DNA of 64,000 nt, taken from contig CM037876.1 in assembly GCA_021292165.1 (NCBI GenBank), positions 312,678,492 to 312,742,491 on the forward strand, in the 5' to 3' direction. This document shows positions 33,600 through 45,535 of this stretch, piece by piece. The notes below the pieces were generated by a model, which was not told the origin of the DNA, searched no databases, and worked only from the letters and a program-made list of their open reading frames with translations. The stretch's first letter is position 1. The number at the start of each line of letters is the position of its first letter. The translations under genes and the position numbers were made by a program. Origin of the DNA: Shinisaurus crocodilurus (taxonomy: Eukaryota > Chordata > Lepidosauria > Squamata > Shinisauridae).

Positions 33600-35510
33600 A
33601 AACATCTTGCATGCATGGACAGTGACACCACAAAGAGAAGACTACTTTTTGAGTGCTCATCTGGGCAGTCACATGGCCCACCCTCCTTCCCCACCGCAGG
33701 TGCTACTATTGTTTACTCTCACTCAATGCTTCCTTATATAGTCCCCACATGCAGACTGTTAGGAACTGAGCAAAAAGACGGGAACCGGGCCCCCATGTGC
33801 GTGCCCACTGAGGATGGGGGCTAGCCTAGCTCTAGAAATTTCTTTAGGGTGGCTCTGTACAGGTGCAGAACCGTGTGTGTGACAGCACAGATGACCACTC
33901 AAAGAACCAGTTACTGGTAAGCAACCTGTTTTTCTTCTTCGTGGTCTTTATGCAGTCATATATACGGGAGAGTAGTAAGCTCACCAAAAAGAGGTGTCTG
34001 CTCTGGCCTGAACATCAAGTCTCCGGTGCTGGTCAAATATTGAGGACTGTGACCAGGCAGCTGCCTGGCAAAGTTCTGTCAGAGGCACTCCCTTAAAGAA
34101 ATCCAGAGGTGTTCATGCACACTCCAAAAGCCCCATAGATTCTGCCTGAAGCTTCCAGTCCTGCTTATACAGAATGCAAGAACCCAATGAACACCCAAGG
34201 AATGCAAGGAAGCCTCCAATGGGAAAGAGGGCTTGAGGAAAAAACACTTGGTTGAGTGGAAAGCAGATACCATCTTAGGCAAGAAGGAGGCATCAGAGCA
34301 TAGCGCAGTTTTATCCGTATGTAGGATCAGGTAAGAATGGTCAGAGCCCAATGCACAAAGCTTGCCTGCCCCCCAAGCTGATGCGATAGCCACTAGAAAG
34401 GCTACTTCAGAAGAGAGAAGATGCAGATCATAGTTAACGAGGAGCTCAAATGATTTAGCCATGAGCTGTGAAAGACTCCAGGTAGGTGGGGTAGTCAGAG
34501 GGTGAAGGGTAAACAACCCCTTAAATAAAATGTTTTGCCAATGGATGAGAAAAAACAGAATGATTATCCACCCAGCAGTGGAAAACAGAAACCACTTTTA
34601 AGTAAACTAACAGATGAAACTGCAAGTCCGGGAGTCTTAATGAGAGGTGGGGGGGAGAAGTTAGGTCCGGCCCCAGCATTAATCTTACACACATTTCAGA
34701 CATTCAGCAGCTGGAAATAGTCCTGGTCGGAGAGGGAGAAGAGGGTCAAGGACTGAAGTTGCTGAGCCCACCACAGGGTGAGCAGTCCACACCATCCTTT
34801 TGGATCATGGCACAGTCCTCAGAATGAGTGGGATCAGTGGAAACATGTACAACAGGGGGAGGTACCTTCCAGATGCTTTGGACCACAACTCTCATAAGCC
34901 CCAGCCAGCATAGCCAGTGGTCAGGGATTACGGAGTCGTAGTCCAAACAATTTGGAGGACACCAGATTGCCTATCCCTGGTGTACCGGAACAGTCCTGTC
35001 CACCACTACTGGAATACGTCCCAAAGGGATGACCGGCCCACTCCCACTCTGCTGCAGTAGAGGTGGCACTGGGTGTTGGAGATGGCAAAAACATTGACCG
35101 ATGGCATCCTCTTCCAATGAAATTGGCTATGAACCTCCCACAGAGTTAGCATTACTGAGCAGGTCTGCCAAAGAACGGTCATTCTGGGTGAGGTGAACCA
35201 CCATTGAGATGACATGCCTGCACATGCACCAGTCCTACAGTGGCAGAATAAGGATGAACTGAGTTCTAGACCTCTTCCCTCCCTATTTGTTGATGTAAAA
35301 CATGTTGCCCACATTGTCAGTGGCCGCAATGGAAAGAGGACTTGAAATGCCTCAATGACTATTAAGAGTTTGATAGCACTGATGCACAGCTGCAACTCTG
35401 CCAGGGGGTCACAAAATGTTGATCTTCAAGCCTGCAGTGTGCCCCTCATCTAGTCCAAGATGTGTCAGTGGTGAGAACTCAATCCCCCAGAGCAGATTGT
35501 CCAGCATCCA
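33600..35510. repeat. Unclassified repeat-like region
   Basis: Low-copy-looking intron with phrases such as AGAACCAGTTACTGGTAAGC and TTTTTCTTCTTCGTGGTCTT near 33900-33950 that I associate with a dispersed reptile repeat. No coding region or clear ends were found. A foldback (34852-34979) is inserted. Confidence 0.3.
34852..34979. mobile_element. hAT foldback MITE copy 4
   Basis: CAGGGGGAGGTACCTTCCAG ... CACCAGATTGCCTATCCCTG, with the usual CCAGCCAGCATAGCCAG loop. The flanks TGTACA and TGTACC are a weak duplication. Confidence 0.65.
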
Positions 35511-35870
35511 AAGGACAAAGTGTTGTAATAATGGGTAACTTCAATTACCCTCACAGATTGGATAAATGTGGGTTCTGGTCATAACAAAAAAGTAAAATTT
35601 CTCAATACCCTAAACTGTGTCCTAGGTTATGAAACCAACCAGAGGGGAGATGGATCCTGAGCTTAATCCTAAATGCTGCCCAGGCCCTTGCATGAGATGT
35701 GAGTGCTGAACTGATTGGAACAGCAACCACAGCTCAATCAAATTTAATATAGTATATGTAAGTGGAAAATTGTCAAGGCAGTCCCAGCACAGTTACATTT
35801 GACTTCAAAGAGGAGACTTCTCTAAAATGAGGGAACTGGTAAAAAGAAAGTTGAAAGGGAGAGTCGAGAG

Positions 35871-37433
35871 CAGGGGTCCTCAAACTTTTTAAACAGGGGG
35901 CCAGTTCATTGTCCCTCAGACTGTTGGGGGGCTGGACTAGTTTGAAAAAAATATGAACAAATGGATCAAGTAAAAAAAAAAAGGACCCGGGTCCTTTTTT
36001 TTTACTTGATAGGGGTGAATTTTTTTTTCTTAAATGGAAAGTTATTATAAATTAATGATTATAATATTAATAAGTGATTAAATGGAGGATGGAATTTTAT
36101 TCTGATGGCAAAAGTGGATTTAAAAAATAAGAATGTACTACCTTTTTTGCTATCTAAAATTGAAATAGATTAAATTTTAAAAAGGTATAGAAAGGCTTGA
36201 TTTTGGATGCTATAATAAAGAATGTGTCAAGGACTGAAAAGTTGTCCTTGGGCAGAAAGAATCGAGAAGTTAGCCTGGCGCTGTGCACCTGTGAGTGCAC
36301 AAGGCTAATTTGCTCAAGGACAAATTCCTAGGCAGGGAGCTGCTTATCTATGAGCTGAGTTATTCTTCTGTGGCTCTGTGGGTCACTGGTCAGCAGCCAG
36401 TGATCAGCTCTGTCTTGTTACTTTGTGGAAGACTGTGCCTGTTGCATGGGGCTCCATGCAACTGCTCTGTAAATAGTTCTGCTATGCTTAAAAGCCTCAG
36501 TAAAGGATTTTGCTGATGAACATCTGAGTCTCCTTGTCATCTCTGCACATGCTCTAGGGCAGCCATATCTGACAGAATGTAGTAGTAGATATTAAATCAC
36601 AATATTAAAGCCCTGCCCCTCCTCCGACTCGGCTGCTCATAATCCCCCGGGCGCTGCGCGGCCACTGTCGCCTCGTGTGGTATCCAACGCGGTGCGGAAA
36701 TGCAGCCGGGATCCTAAGCGCCTCGCGGCTGCACCGTGGGGCCCTCCTCCCATGCAGGCTGGCCTCCTCTGGTGGATCCTGCTCTGCGGAGCGACCCCTG
36801 CACTTTCTTTCATCTCCCTCTCTTATGAGGCAGCAGCAACATCCTCCCCCTTGCTCCTCTAACTAACGCGCAGCCCGGGGCTCCAGCATCTCTGAGAACG
36901 CACGCACAGGCACACACGCACGCACTCTCCCGCTCTCTTTCGGTTCCCACCTCCCAGGGAGAAGACAGAGCGAGAGGGGGCGAGAACCTCCCCCCCCCCC
37001 AACAAACTCAAGGCAAAAAGGGAGCAAAGGGAGCAAAAAAAGGGAGCCTGATGGAGTCTGCCACTGCCAGTTTTCTCTCAGCCCTCGGAAATCAGGAGAG
37101 ATGATCACGTGGGGAGGAGGAGGAAGAGCAGGCGGGCAGGACCCGGAGAAACCTCCGGAGGCGGCGGGCACATGCAGACGTGTGTGTGTGGAGCTGCAAG
37201 CGCACATGCGTGTGTTTGGGCGCCTCTTCCCGCTCTGCCTCCCAAGTCTTGCGCCTGCCTTCAAGAGCTGGGGCTGCACTGCAGGTTGATCCAGTAATGA
37301 GGTCTCCAATCTGACTCTTCCCCGCAAATGGAAGCTGTGCCTTTCCCCCCTTCCTCCTCGATCGGCCACCGGGCCGGATAGAAAGACAAGGTGGGCTGGA
37401 TGTGTCCCACGGGCCGTAGTTTGAGGACCCCTG
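35871..37433. mobile_element. hAT element with GC-rich interior, copy 1
   Basis: CAGGGGTCCTCAAACT at the left and AGTTTGAGGACCCCTG at the right, flanked by GTCGAGAG and GTCAAGAG (7/8). The left part has an A/T palindrome (35965-36010). The right 800 bp are CpG-rich and lack a convincing gene. A solo LTR (36225-36574) is inserted. Confidence 0.9.
36225..36574 (+). mobile_element. Solo LTR of a second family
   Basis: 350 bp starting TGTCAAGGACTG and ending ATATCTGACA, flanked by the perfect 5-bp duplication GAATG (36220-36224, 36575-36579). It is different in sequence from the TGTGGAG family. No viral genes are attached. Confidence 0.85.
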
Positions 37434-38632
37434 GTCAAGAGGGTAAAATTTCTCCAAAATGCTTAGGGATCATAGTTTTCAATTTCTGAGCTTCTTTCAG
37501 CTAGAATGTACATCACAGATCAGGAAAGGTAGAATAAAGTCCAAGAGATCACCAGCGTAGTTATCAAGCACTTATTAATAGAGAAGAAGGCTTCCTTCAG
37601 AAAACAGATGTCTTTCCCAAAGAAGAGAACAAAATGGATCACAAATTTGCACAAAAGTAATACAAGCAGACAATAGGGAAGCAAACACTAGCATATCACT
37701 AATAACATTAAGATCAACCATTAAAAAACGGCTTTAAATACAGCAGGAGGAAACTGGCTAGGGAGGCAGTTGGATGACAATGGTGCTAAAGGAGTACTGA
37801 AAGAGGATAAGGAGATTGCAGAGAGGCTGAATGAATTATTTGCATCTGTCTTCACTGCAGAAGATGTAGGGCAGATACCTATGCCTGAACTGAAATTTGC
37901 AGGGAGTCTGAGCGACAGTGGCAAATAGTAGTGACTTGATATTAAGTTCTAAATGTTATTCACAAACTAGATGAAGCACCCGTTCTTTGAACAGATTAAA
38001 AACTTACTACCCAGTACTCTGAGTACCTCAAACCCACCTTAAGGTTTTTTTTAACCTTCATCTTGTGGAAACATGCAACTTCGCGTACGCTGAATCTGGG
38101 GTGCCAAAATCACCCCAGAGAAAAGTGTCTCAGGCATGGCAAATTGTGCATATGAAAGGCTTTTGTCTGACTGAATGTTTCCCCCAGGCTGTTAGGATCA
38201 GAATAAGAATGGATTTCAGGTTTCAACTACTTAAGGTAAGTTCAGACTTAATCTTTCCTTCAGCAAGGTAAATGCAGGAAATCTGCATAACAAAGGTGAG
38301 GCCTAGTCAAAGCTATTACGAGTCGATTAGCAGTTGAAAAGCCTGAGGTCTATATAAATCATCATAACAATGCTTTCCCTCAATGGATTTCTTTTCTTTT
38401 TGAAGGAGGTGTTTTCTACTCTTCCTGGCAGTAATAAGATACTAAAAGGACCCTTGAATGGCTCCTATTGTTCCCCCACTGCCTGGAGACACTGAAAGAT
38501 TCCAGATACAGCATTGTTATGCAGATTTTTGGACTGTTATTTTTGGTTGTAGCAAGAAAACTGTAAAAAGCAGGTGGCTTAAATTGGGTAATATTGCTTT
38601 CTACCCTGTTTTAGGCAAAGTATTCCCAACTA

Positions 38633-39058
38633 AAGGATGGAAAGCGGAATATCGGTGGTCAATATAAGAGGTTTAAAGATGTTCATAAGGCTAATCTAAA
38701 AAAAATGCAATATAAACATCGAAAACTGGGAAGCTCTGGCCCATGAACGATCTAAATGGAGGTTGGCCTTTCACAAAGGTTCCATGGACTTTGAAGAACC
38801 CGAGTGCAAGGTGAAAGGGAGAAACGTGCTAAGCGAAAAGCACGTCAAATGAATCCTTTACAGGACCATTCTCCACCTGGTAACCTGTGTCCTCACTGTG
38901 GGAAGCTGTGTGGATCTAGAATTGGCCTCCACAGTCATTTACGGACCCATCGCTAGAGTCTACACAATTTTCTTTAGAATTTCCTCCTTTTAAAACCTCC
39001 TTTTTGTAAATCTTTTATCCTGGAAGACAATCTTACTCGGTCACGAGTGATCGCCTGA
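38633..39058 (+). mobile_element. RTE-like LINE, 3' fragment
   Basis: Begins AAGGATGGAAAGCGGAATAT and ends GTGATCGCCTGA. It is nearly identical to 7441-7843, including the eight-A frame break and the zinc-finger segment CPHCGKLCGSRIGLHSHLRT. It keeps about 25 bp (around 38990-39014) that the long copy lacks. Confidence 0.92.
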
Positions 39059-39597
39059 CACCACAGAATGTGAGCCTGGGGCAAGAAAAGCACCCCAAGA
39101 TGCAGGATGAAGGTTTCAGAAAGTTTTCACAACGTAGCTTTGATTAGTGATCCATAAGCAGCAACCATGGATTATGAAATATTTTCATTTAGAATGATAA
39201 CTGAAATATTTAAGACAAGGTATTTATATATTGTTACCCAGCTGTTACTCTCCCCAAGTGATTTCTAAAAACTATGTAAGAAGACTTTTATAGAAAGACT
39301 AGAGATGTAAAATTTCTGAAAATAATGAAGCCATGACGAAAAAGGTTTTTTTAAATCCTCTCTGTAAGATTCCCAGCATAATTATTTCTTCCATTCCTTA
39401 CTAAAATAATTGATCTAATGTATCTTTTACCGATAGACGCTTAGGGATGCTCCAAGTCATGCTCAGTTTGCCAACATGTGGGCAGAGTCACCATATCATA
39501 ATATAGAAGAAAATGTACATTATTGAGAGTCTGGGCTTTATTCTATAGAGTCTTGTGTTTCTGGGCTTGTGTTTCTGGGCTGCTGTAGCAGTCAAAA

Positions 39598-40060
39598 GAA
39601 CATAAGAAGAGTCATGCTGTATCAGACCAAAGGTCCATCCAGTCCAACATTCTGTTCACATAGTGGCCAACCAGCTGCCCACAGGAAACCCACAAGCAGG
39701 ACATGAGTGCAACAGCATCCTCCCGCCCATGTTCTCCAGCAACTGGTGTACATAGACATACTGCCTCTGATACTGGAGGTAGCAGATAGCATCAGGACTA
39801 GTAGCCACTGATAGCCTTCTCCTCCATAAATTTGTCAAATCCCCTTTTAAAGCCCTACAAATTGGTGGCCATCACTACATCTTGTGGAAGTGAATTCCAA
39901 GTTTAACTAAGTGCTGTGTGAAGAAGTCCTTCTTTTTATCTGTCCTGAATCTCCCACCAATCAGCTTCATGGGATGATTCCAGGTTCTAGTATTATGAGA
40001 GAGGGAGAAAAATTCTCCCTATCCACTTTCTCCACATGCATACTTGAATGAGAGCAGCTT
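39598..40060 (-). mobile_element. Old CR1-type LINE 3' end, antisense
   Basis: The minus strand has GAATCATCCCATGAAGCTGA, GACAGATAAAAAGAAGGACT and the 3' UTR with CAACTGGTGTACATAG and CAGTGTTGGACTGGATGGAC-like text. It is the same subfamily as 16255-17583. Confidence 0.75.
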
Positions 40061-41481
40061 GGTGAAGCCAGTGTCTTACGCGAACGATCCCACAAATTTC
40101 CCCTTCTGAAGTATATCCAATGACATGGATCTCTGTAGTCATTGTAGCTTGATGTAGAAGTGCATCTTGTTTGGTACCTAGTATCAGTTAATCTAATCAG
40201 CCTCATCTTTTCTAGTTATAGAAATGGGTGACATCAGAGTCTGGGAATAGGAAGGTCTCCACAGAAAGGGACTTGTACTAAGGCAGCTGGTATTGAAGCA
40301 GCCGCCTAATCCTTTTTCTTAGGCATTGTTGGATCTGACCACGAGGACCTCTTAGACTTTGGATGTCTTAGTGGGCAATGAAAAGACCAGCTGCGCTCCT
40401 TGTGTAGCTGGAGCAGACACAGAGGCAAAAGCCCTGCGAGATGCGATCAAGGCCATCAGTCCTGAAGATAGGTTGACCCCTCTGGCAGGCTCTGTCTTCA
40501 GAATGCTAAAGGAGAGCCCAGATTGCCCAGGAACTACTAAGCAGTCGGCACAAGGGGTGCAGAACAGTGGATGCCTTGGCCTCAGTCATGAGCAGTGCAT
40601 GTTCCCAAAGGAGCACAGTCTGACCCTGCACACTTGCAATCTGATCCTGCATGCCTGCTTGGCAAAATGCCAACAGTGCTGGCACAAGTCAACTATGTAC
40701 AAGAGACACAAGTTGTGCCCACCCGGGAGAGAGTTTACACAAGCAGAGCATTTGTAGAAAGGCCTCCAAAATGGCAAGAGGCACATGAGATAAGTGAGGG
40801 AACAAAAAACACAAGATGTAATAGGTGGAACTGAACCAAAATGAAGAAATATAAAGGGAGGCATGAACCCTGCCTACTGGAGTTGAGTGGGAGGATCAGC
40901 CCATTTGAGGATACCTCCTCCACTATAAGAAAAGGGTTTGTTTCTGTATTTTATGGATTGTAAACTGCTTTGTGTTTTTTCATTGAAGTGTGGGATATGT
41001 TTAAAAATAATGAGTACAGAACAAAAAGATTCCGTACTCATACTGCCTATTGTATGAGTACAAGGATTCCATTGTTTTCCTGCTTTTAGGAAATTCCTGA
41101 ATTTCCTGCTTTTAGATATATAAGAACATGTTTAATCCTAATCTCTCCTCTCTAACACCCTTATATTTCCTTATCAGCAAAGTCCTGCAATTGAAACTCA
41201 TTAGACAACAAAAACCTCAACTAGCATCCTCCTTGGAGCTGAAAATATTAAGATAAATTAACAAAGAACCTTGCTACATTTCTGTAAAAAGCACTTACCG
41301 GTAACTCTAGTGGTAAAATTCCATTCAGCTCATCTGTAGGCTATTTTGCTATGCTATCTTGGGGAAAGTCTCTGCTTACAGGGAACTACAGTGTCAGCAA
41401 GAAAAATTTATATCAAACCTGGAAGAGAACAACTTTCATGTCTCTCTCCTGCAGAAAAGGAAATAAAATATGATCATGTAA

Positions 41482-41641
41482 ATGGCTCAGCTTGTCTGAG
41501 CGTGGGAAGCTAAGCAGGGTCAAGCCTGGTTGTTACTTGGATGGGAGACCCCTCCTCTAGTTTCCTGCATTGAGCAGGGGGTTGGACTCGATAGCCTTGT
41601 AGGCTCCTTCCAACTCTATGATCTATGAAATCTATGAAATA
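41482..41641 (+). mobile_element. 5S-rRNA-derived SINE with CR1 tail, copy 3
   Basis: AGCTTGTCTGAGCGTGGGAA, then GCTAAGCAGGGTC, CCTGGTTGTTACTTGGATGG and GAGACC, then CATTGAGCAGGGGGTTGGAC and a TCTATGAAA tail. The 5' end is slightly truncated compared with copy 1. Confidence 0.85.
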
Positions 41642-42100
41642 GATAACAAAAAAAAAAATTGGTGGAAGCGAAACTTTTGATGCTATGAATACTCTTCAAA
41701 TCATGGGGGGAAACCTGCATCTATCAGAGCAATGGAAGAGCGGGCAAGCAAGAAGATGACTATGTCACATGTGAAAGCTCAGGATTAAAGAAGACATCTG
41801 TATGTAGGAAACACATAAGAAAGTATATAAGCAGTAGCCCACAATTCCACTTATCAGTATTCCACTGCCCCATTGAATACTGTGTAGGATTTATTTCCAA
41901 GTAGATATGCATAGGTTTGGGCTGAAGCGGAGAAACAGGGTTCCGACAACTACAAATTTTGGCTTGACCACCAAAGCCAGCTCACACTCATGAACCCCTG
42001 TGTATAAGAATCAGTTTTTTAATTTAATTTACAGTTTTCACCAAACACAAAAATAAAATGCAATTTTAAGTCTGAAATGAAGACTCCAGTTTCGTCTACA

Positions 42101-43142
42101 CAAGGGTTGGGCAACACATAGCCTGTGGGCTGCATAAGCCCCCCCCCATCTAACTTTTTTAGAAGGGAAAACAATGGAATCCTTAGCAGCGCTGTGAGCC
42201 GGGCAGCGCTGTATGTGAGCCGGGCAGCGCTGTATCAACTCCATCTGATACGGCAGCTGCGCCCCTACCTTCCTAATCACCTGCTCCCATCAGTGGTTCA
42301 TGCCTTGGTCTCCTCTCGCCTAGACTACTGTAATGCGCTCTACGTGGGGTTACCCTTGAAGACGGTTCGGAAGCTACAGCTGGTACAGAACGCGGCGGCT
42401 CGCCTGGTTAAAGGCAGCCACCGGCGGCGGGATCACATCACGCCAGTGCTGAAGGATTTGCACTGGCTACCAGTTGCTTGCCGAGCCGAATTCAAGGTGT
42501 TGGGTTTTGACCTTTAAAACCCTATACGGCTCTGGTCCAGTTTATCTCAAGGAGCGTCTCCAGCAACATCAAGTGGGCCGCTCAACAAGATCTGCCACGG
42601 ATGGCCTTCTCCTTGTCCCTTCAGCCAGAGCAGCTAGACTGGTGGGGACGAAGAAGAGGGCCTTTTCTGTGGCGGCCCCCGTACTGTGGAACTCTCTCCC
42701 GAGTGACCTCCGCCATGCCCCCTCTCTGATGAGCTTCCGTCGCTCATTAAAAACCTGGTTGTTCAGGCGGGAATATGGGGTGGGTTAAGATTTTAACATT
42801 TTTATATTGTTTAAATGTATTTTATTGCATTTATGTATTTTATTCTGTGTACATCGCCCAGGGTGGCCGGTTGCCGGCCAGATGGGCGATAAATAAATAT
42901 TAATAATAAATAATAATAAATAAATAATAAATTAGCACTACAGAAAACCAAAAGGGTCCAATTTAGCTTGCAAGCAAGTGAAATTTGACCCTTTTGTCAC
43001 TCTGCAGTGCTATGGATGCCATTTTTTTTCTTTAAAAAAGGTTTTAAAAGATTAATTTTAGGGCACCCTGTGGACTGCAGCCAACAGGGTGGGGGAAGGG
43101 GGTAAAAATGGCCCCCAGACCTACCGAAGTTGCCCACCCTTG
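42101..43142. mobile_element. hAT element carrying an L2 3' end
   Basis: CAAGGGTTGGGCAACACATA at the left and GAAGTTGCCCACCCTTG at the right, with GTCTACA on both sides (42094-42100, 43143-43149). The L2 fragment 42190-42930 is inserted. Confidence 0.75.
42190..42930 (+). mobile_element. L2 LINE 3' fragment
   Basis: Encodes LYQLHLIRQLRPYLPNHLLP, SRLDYCNALYVGLPLKTV and then, after a one-base frameshift near 42500, YLKERLQQHQVG and RAFSVAAPVLWNSLPSDLRH. It ends with the L2 3' UTR and AT-rich tail. The 5' edge has a 24-bp tandem duplication around GTGAGCCGGGCAGCGCTGTA. Confidence 0.9.
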
Positions 43143-44389
43143 GTCTACAGCTACAACATACAAATAGGGTACTATGAGACTACAGATATAGCATTCAAGA
43201 GTTATTTTCCACACTTGTGAATGATTTTAGCATTCCCTATATAGACCGAAGACCAGAAGATGGAAGCTAAAGCTCACTGAGTGAGGGAGTCAGGGCAGTA
43301 AGGTAACTTATAACAGGTGGTGTCCTGAGAGCAGGCGTGTCCACAAAGTACCAGAGTTCAAAGGACCAGCTGTGATTTTAGTCCAGTGAACTGTTACAGC
43401 TACCCAAGGTAAGCAGGTCACTACTATTAAAATATTACTGGGATGCTTTTCTGTCAATACCCTTAATCTTTTCAAGGTCACATGTTTACTTTCTCCCTTG
43501 GTACAATGCTGCTTTTGATGCCAGCATCTGGGAACCTCTCCCTCTAACCTCAGAAATCTCTGTGAACAGCATATGCAACTACTTTAAACATCTGCCACTC
43601 AAATTTAATGAGAAGCCAAAGTTGCTTCCAAAATGGAAGCAATACAGCAGACTACCAATTGCAGTCTCTCTTGCCCCATGCCTATCCCACACTCTCTCCC
43701 TCTTCAGAAACATATTACTTTCTCCCGCTCCTACAAACAAGCGAGAAAATTTCAATTTCTCTCCCCCTTCTTTGCCTCACATATCCATGCTGTCCAACTA
43801 CCGGTACCCAGTTGCCAAACTACTCCATGAGGCTCTGCCTTCTCCTCTTCCCAGGCATGGAAGAGCATTGCTTTGCCTCAAGAACACCAGAGAAACCTGT
43901 AACTGGGTAGAAGAGATCCAATGGGGCAATGACATTAATAGTAACAGGGTTGGGAATAAAGAGTTGCATAGGGAACAAATGCCTCATCGCTGAGACTGGA
44001 AGCCCAGAGCACTGCCTTCTGAGATGTGGACATTATCTCAATATGTTCTCAAGCTCTTCTCTGCTGTAATCAGAGCTCGAAATGAGATTCCTCCCCGACC
44101 TTGGATGCAAAACTCTGCAGTGGCTACCATTTCATGAGTGTTTTTGATGATCTTAAAGAAAAACTCATCTCCATTGCAGGAAAAACAAATAAAAAATCAT
44201 CATCCTGCACAGCAACCGTTAAACAGGGAAGACAGATGTAAAATGTCCAGAAATTTTGAAGCCCTGGGAAAAAAACACCAACCCCATTTGGGGGGGAGGG
44301 GGAACAGAAATTTCAGGGGGAATTGGAAAATAAACAATACTTAAATTTTTGGCACTCTTTACAGATCTAGTCATGTTGTTGCTTTAGGG

Positions 44390-44525
44390 CAGCCTTCCCC
44401 AACCTGGTGCCCTCCAGATGTTTTGGACTTCATCTCCCATCAGCCTCAGGCAGCATGGCCAAGGGTCAGGAATGCTGGGCATTCTAGTCCAAAACATCTG
44501 GAGGGCACCAGGTTGGGGAAAGCTG
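44390..44525. mobile_element. hAT foldback MITE copy 5
   Basis: CAGCCTTCCCCAACCTGGTG ... CACCAGGTTGGGGAAAGCTG, 136 bp, with flanks CTTTAGGG and CTTTAAGA (6/8). It is the same subfamily as copy 2. Confidence 0.8.
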
Positions 44526-45092
44526 CTTTAAGAACATAAAGCAGCCTTTATATTCCTGAAGTTTTATAATGCATAACTTGGTTTGCTCATAAAATTATCA
44601 TTATATTTAAAAACGTTTAGAAGCAAAATCAGTAAATTTGCAATTATTGTCCAAATAAACTATACTTTTACATTTAATATACTAAGCATGTAATTTTATG
44701 AGCATACCAAGATATACATAACATATTTTAGGTTCCTATTTAATGTCTGAACAGAGGGAACATCAGCAAGTAGTCCCTGAAGCATCTGAATAATCCTAGA
44801 AGCCAGAAGAAGCAGGAAGAATTGGAGGCAGAGGAAGACTGGTGTAAGCCATCTGTTTCCATTGATAAAAGGCTCAGGGAAATTCCTAAACATGTTCCTG
44901 TTTGAGGGGTGAAGCTTAGGGAAATCTGATCTGAAGGTAAAGCTACTGAGATTTTATTTAGCTGAAAAAAGCTCAACTTAGGAATCGTAAGCAACCATTT
45001 TTAATTTAAGAACCTTTACACAATCTCAACCTATTATTTGAAGAATGACACATTTTATTCACTTTTGTAAATAATTTCTGTTAATGAACATT

Positions 45093-45535
45093 GGAGTGAG
45101 CAATCCTATGGCCCCTAGACAGCATCTGAGGGGCCACAGGATGCTTCGGATCCCCGATCCAAGGTGGGAGACACCTTGGAGGGGGGGGGGAATCGGAGCT
45201 CCAACCCCACGCCCCCTTGCAGCAGGTGCGGAAAGAACCACGCTGGCTGCTCTCCAAGGTTGAGAACTCGACCTCAAAGAAGGAGCGATTACCGTAGGTG
45301 TGCGGCAAGGGAGGAGAGCACACCGGAGAAGCCAGGATAGGAGTTATCCTGAGGCCGCTCCAACCTCCTTCTCCCCCCCTCCGAAGCGGGCAAAAACCCC
45401 TGTGTGGCAAAAAAGGCAGGGCGGGAGGGCAGGAAGAAGATTGCCTCCACCTCTCTGCCTCGCCCTGCATGGGCTGCTCGTAAGCCTCCAAGTTCAGGGA
45501 GCTTACAATAATTAAGGGTGCAACCCAAAAGACTG
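45093..45535. mobile_element. DNA element of the CCTATGGCCCC family, copy 2
   Basis: Starts GAGCAATCCTATGGCCCCTA and shares interior pieces with the copies at 31792 and 63108 (GTGCGGAAAGAACCACGCTG). A poly(G) run lies at 45181-45190. Confidence 0.6.

Larger units (their letters stand above)
35517..37930 (+). mobile_element. Old CR1 LINE, interrupted by a hAT
   Basis: The left piece (35517-35862) encodes VIMGNFNYPH (CR1 endonuclease MGDFNYP) and NAAQALA.DVSAELIG. The right piece (37442-37930) encodes GAKGVLKEDKEIAERLNELF and ASVFTAEDVGQIP, the stretch before the CR1 polymerase. Several stops are present. The hAT 35871-37433 splits it. Confidence 0.75.

Noticed and set aside
36675..37457. ORFs in the GC-rich part of the first hAT
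   Set aside because: Same reason. They are composition-driven, with no conservation visible between the two hAT copies in frame.
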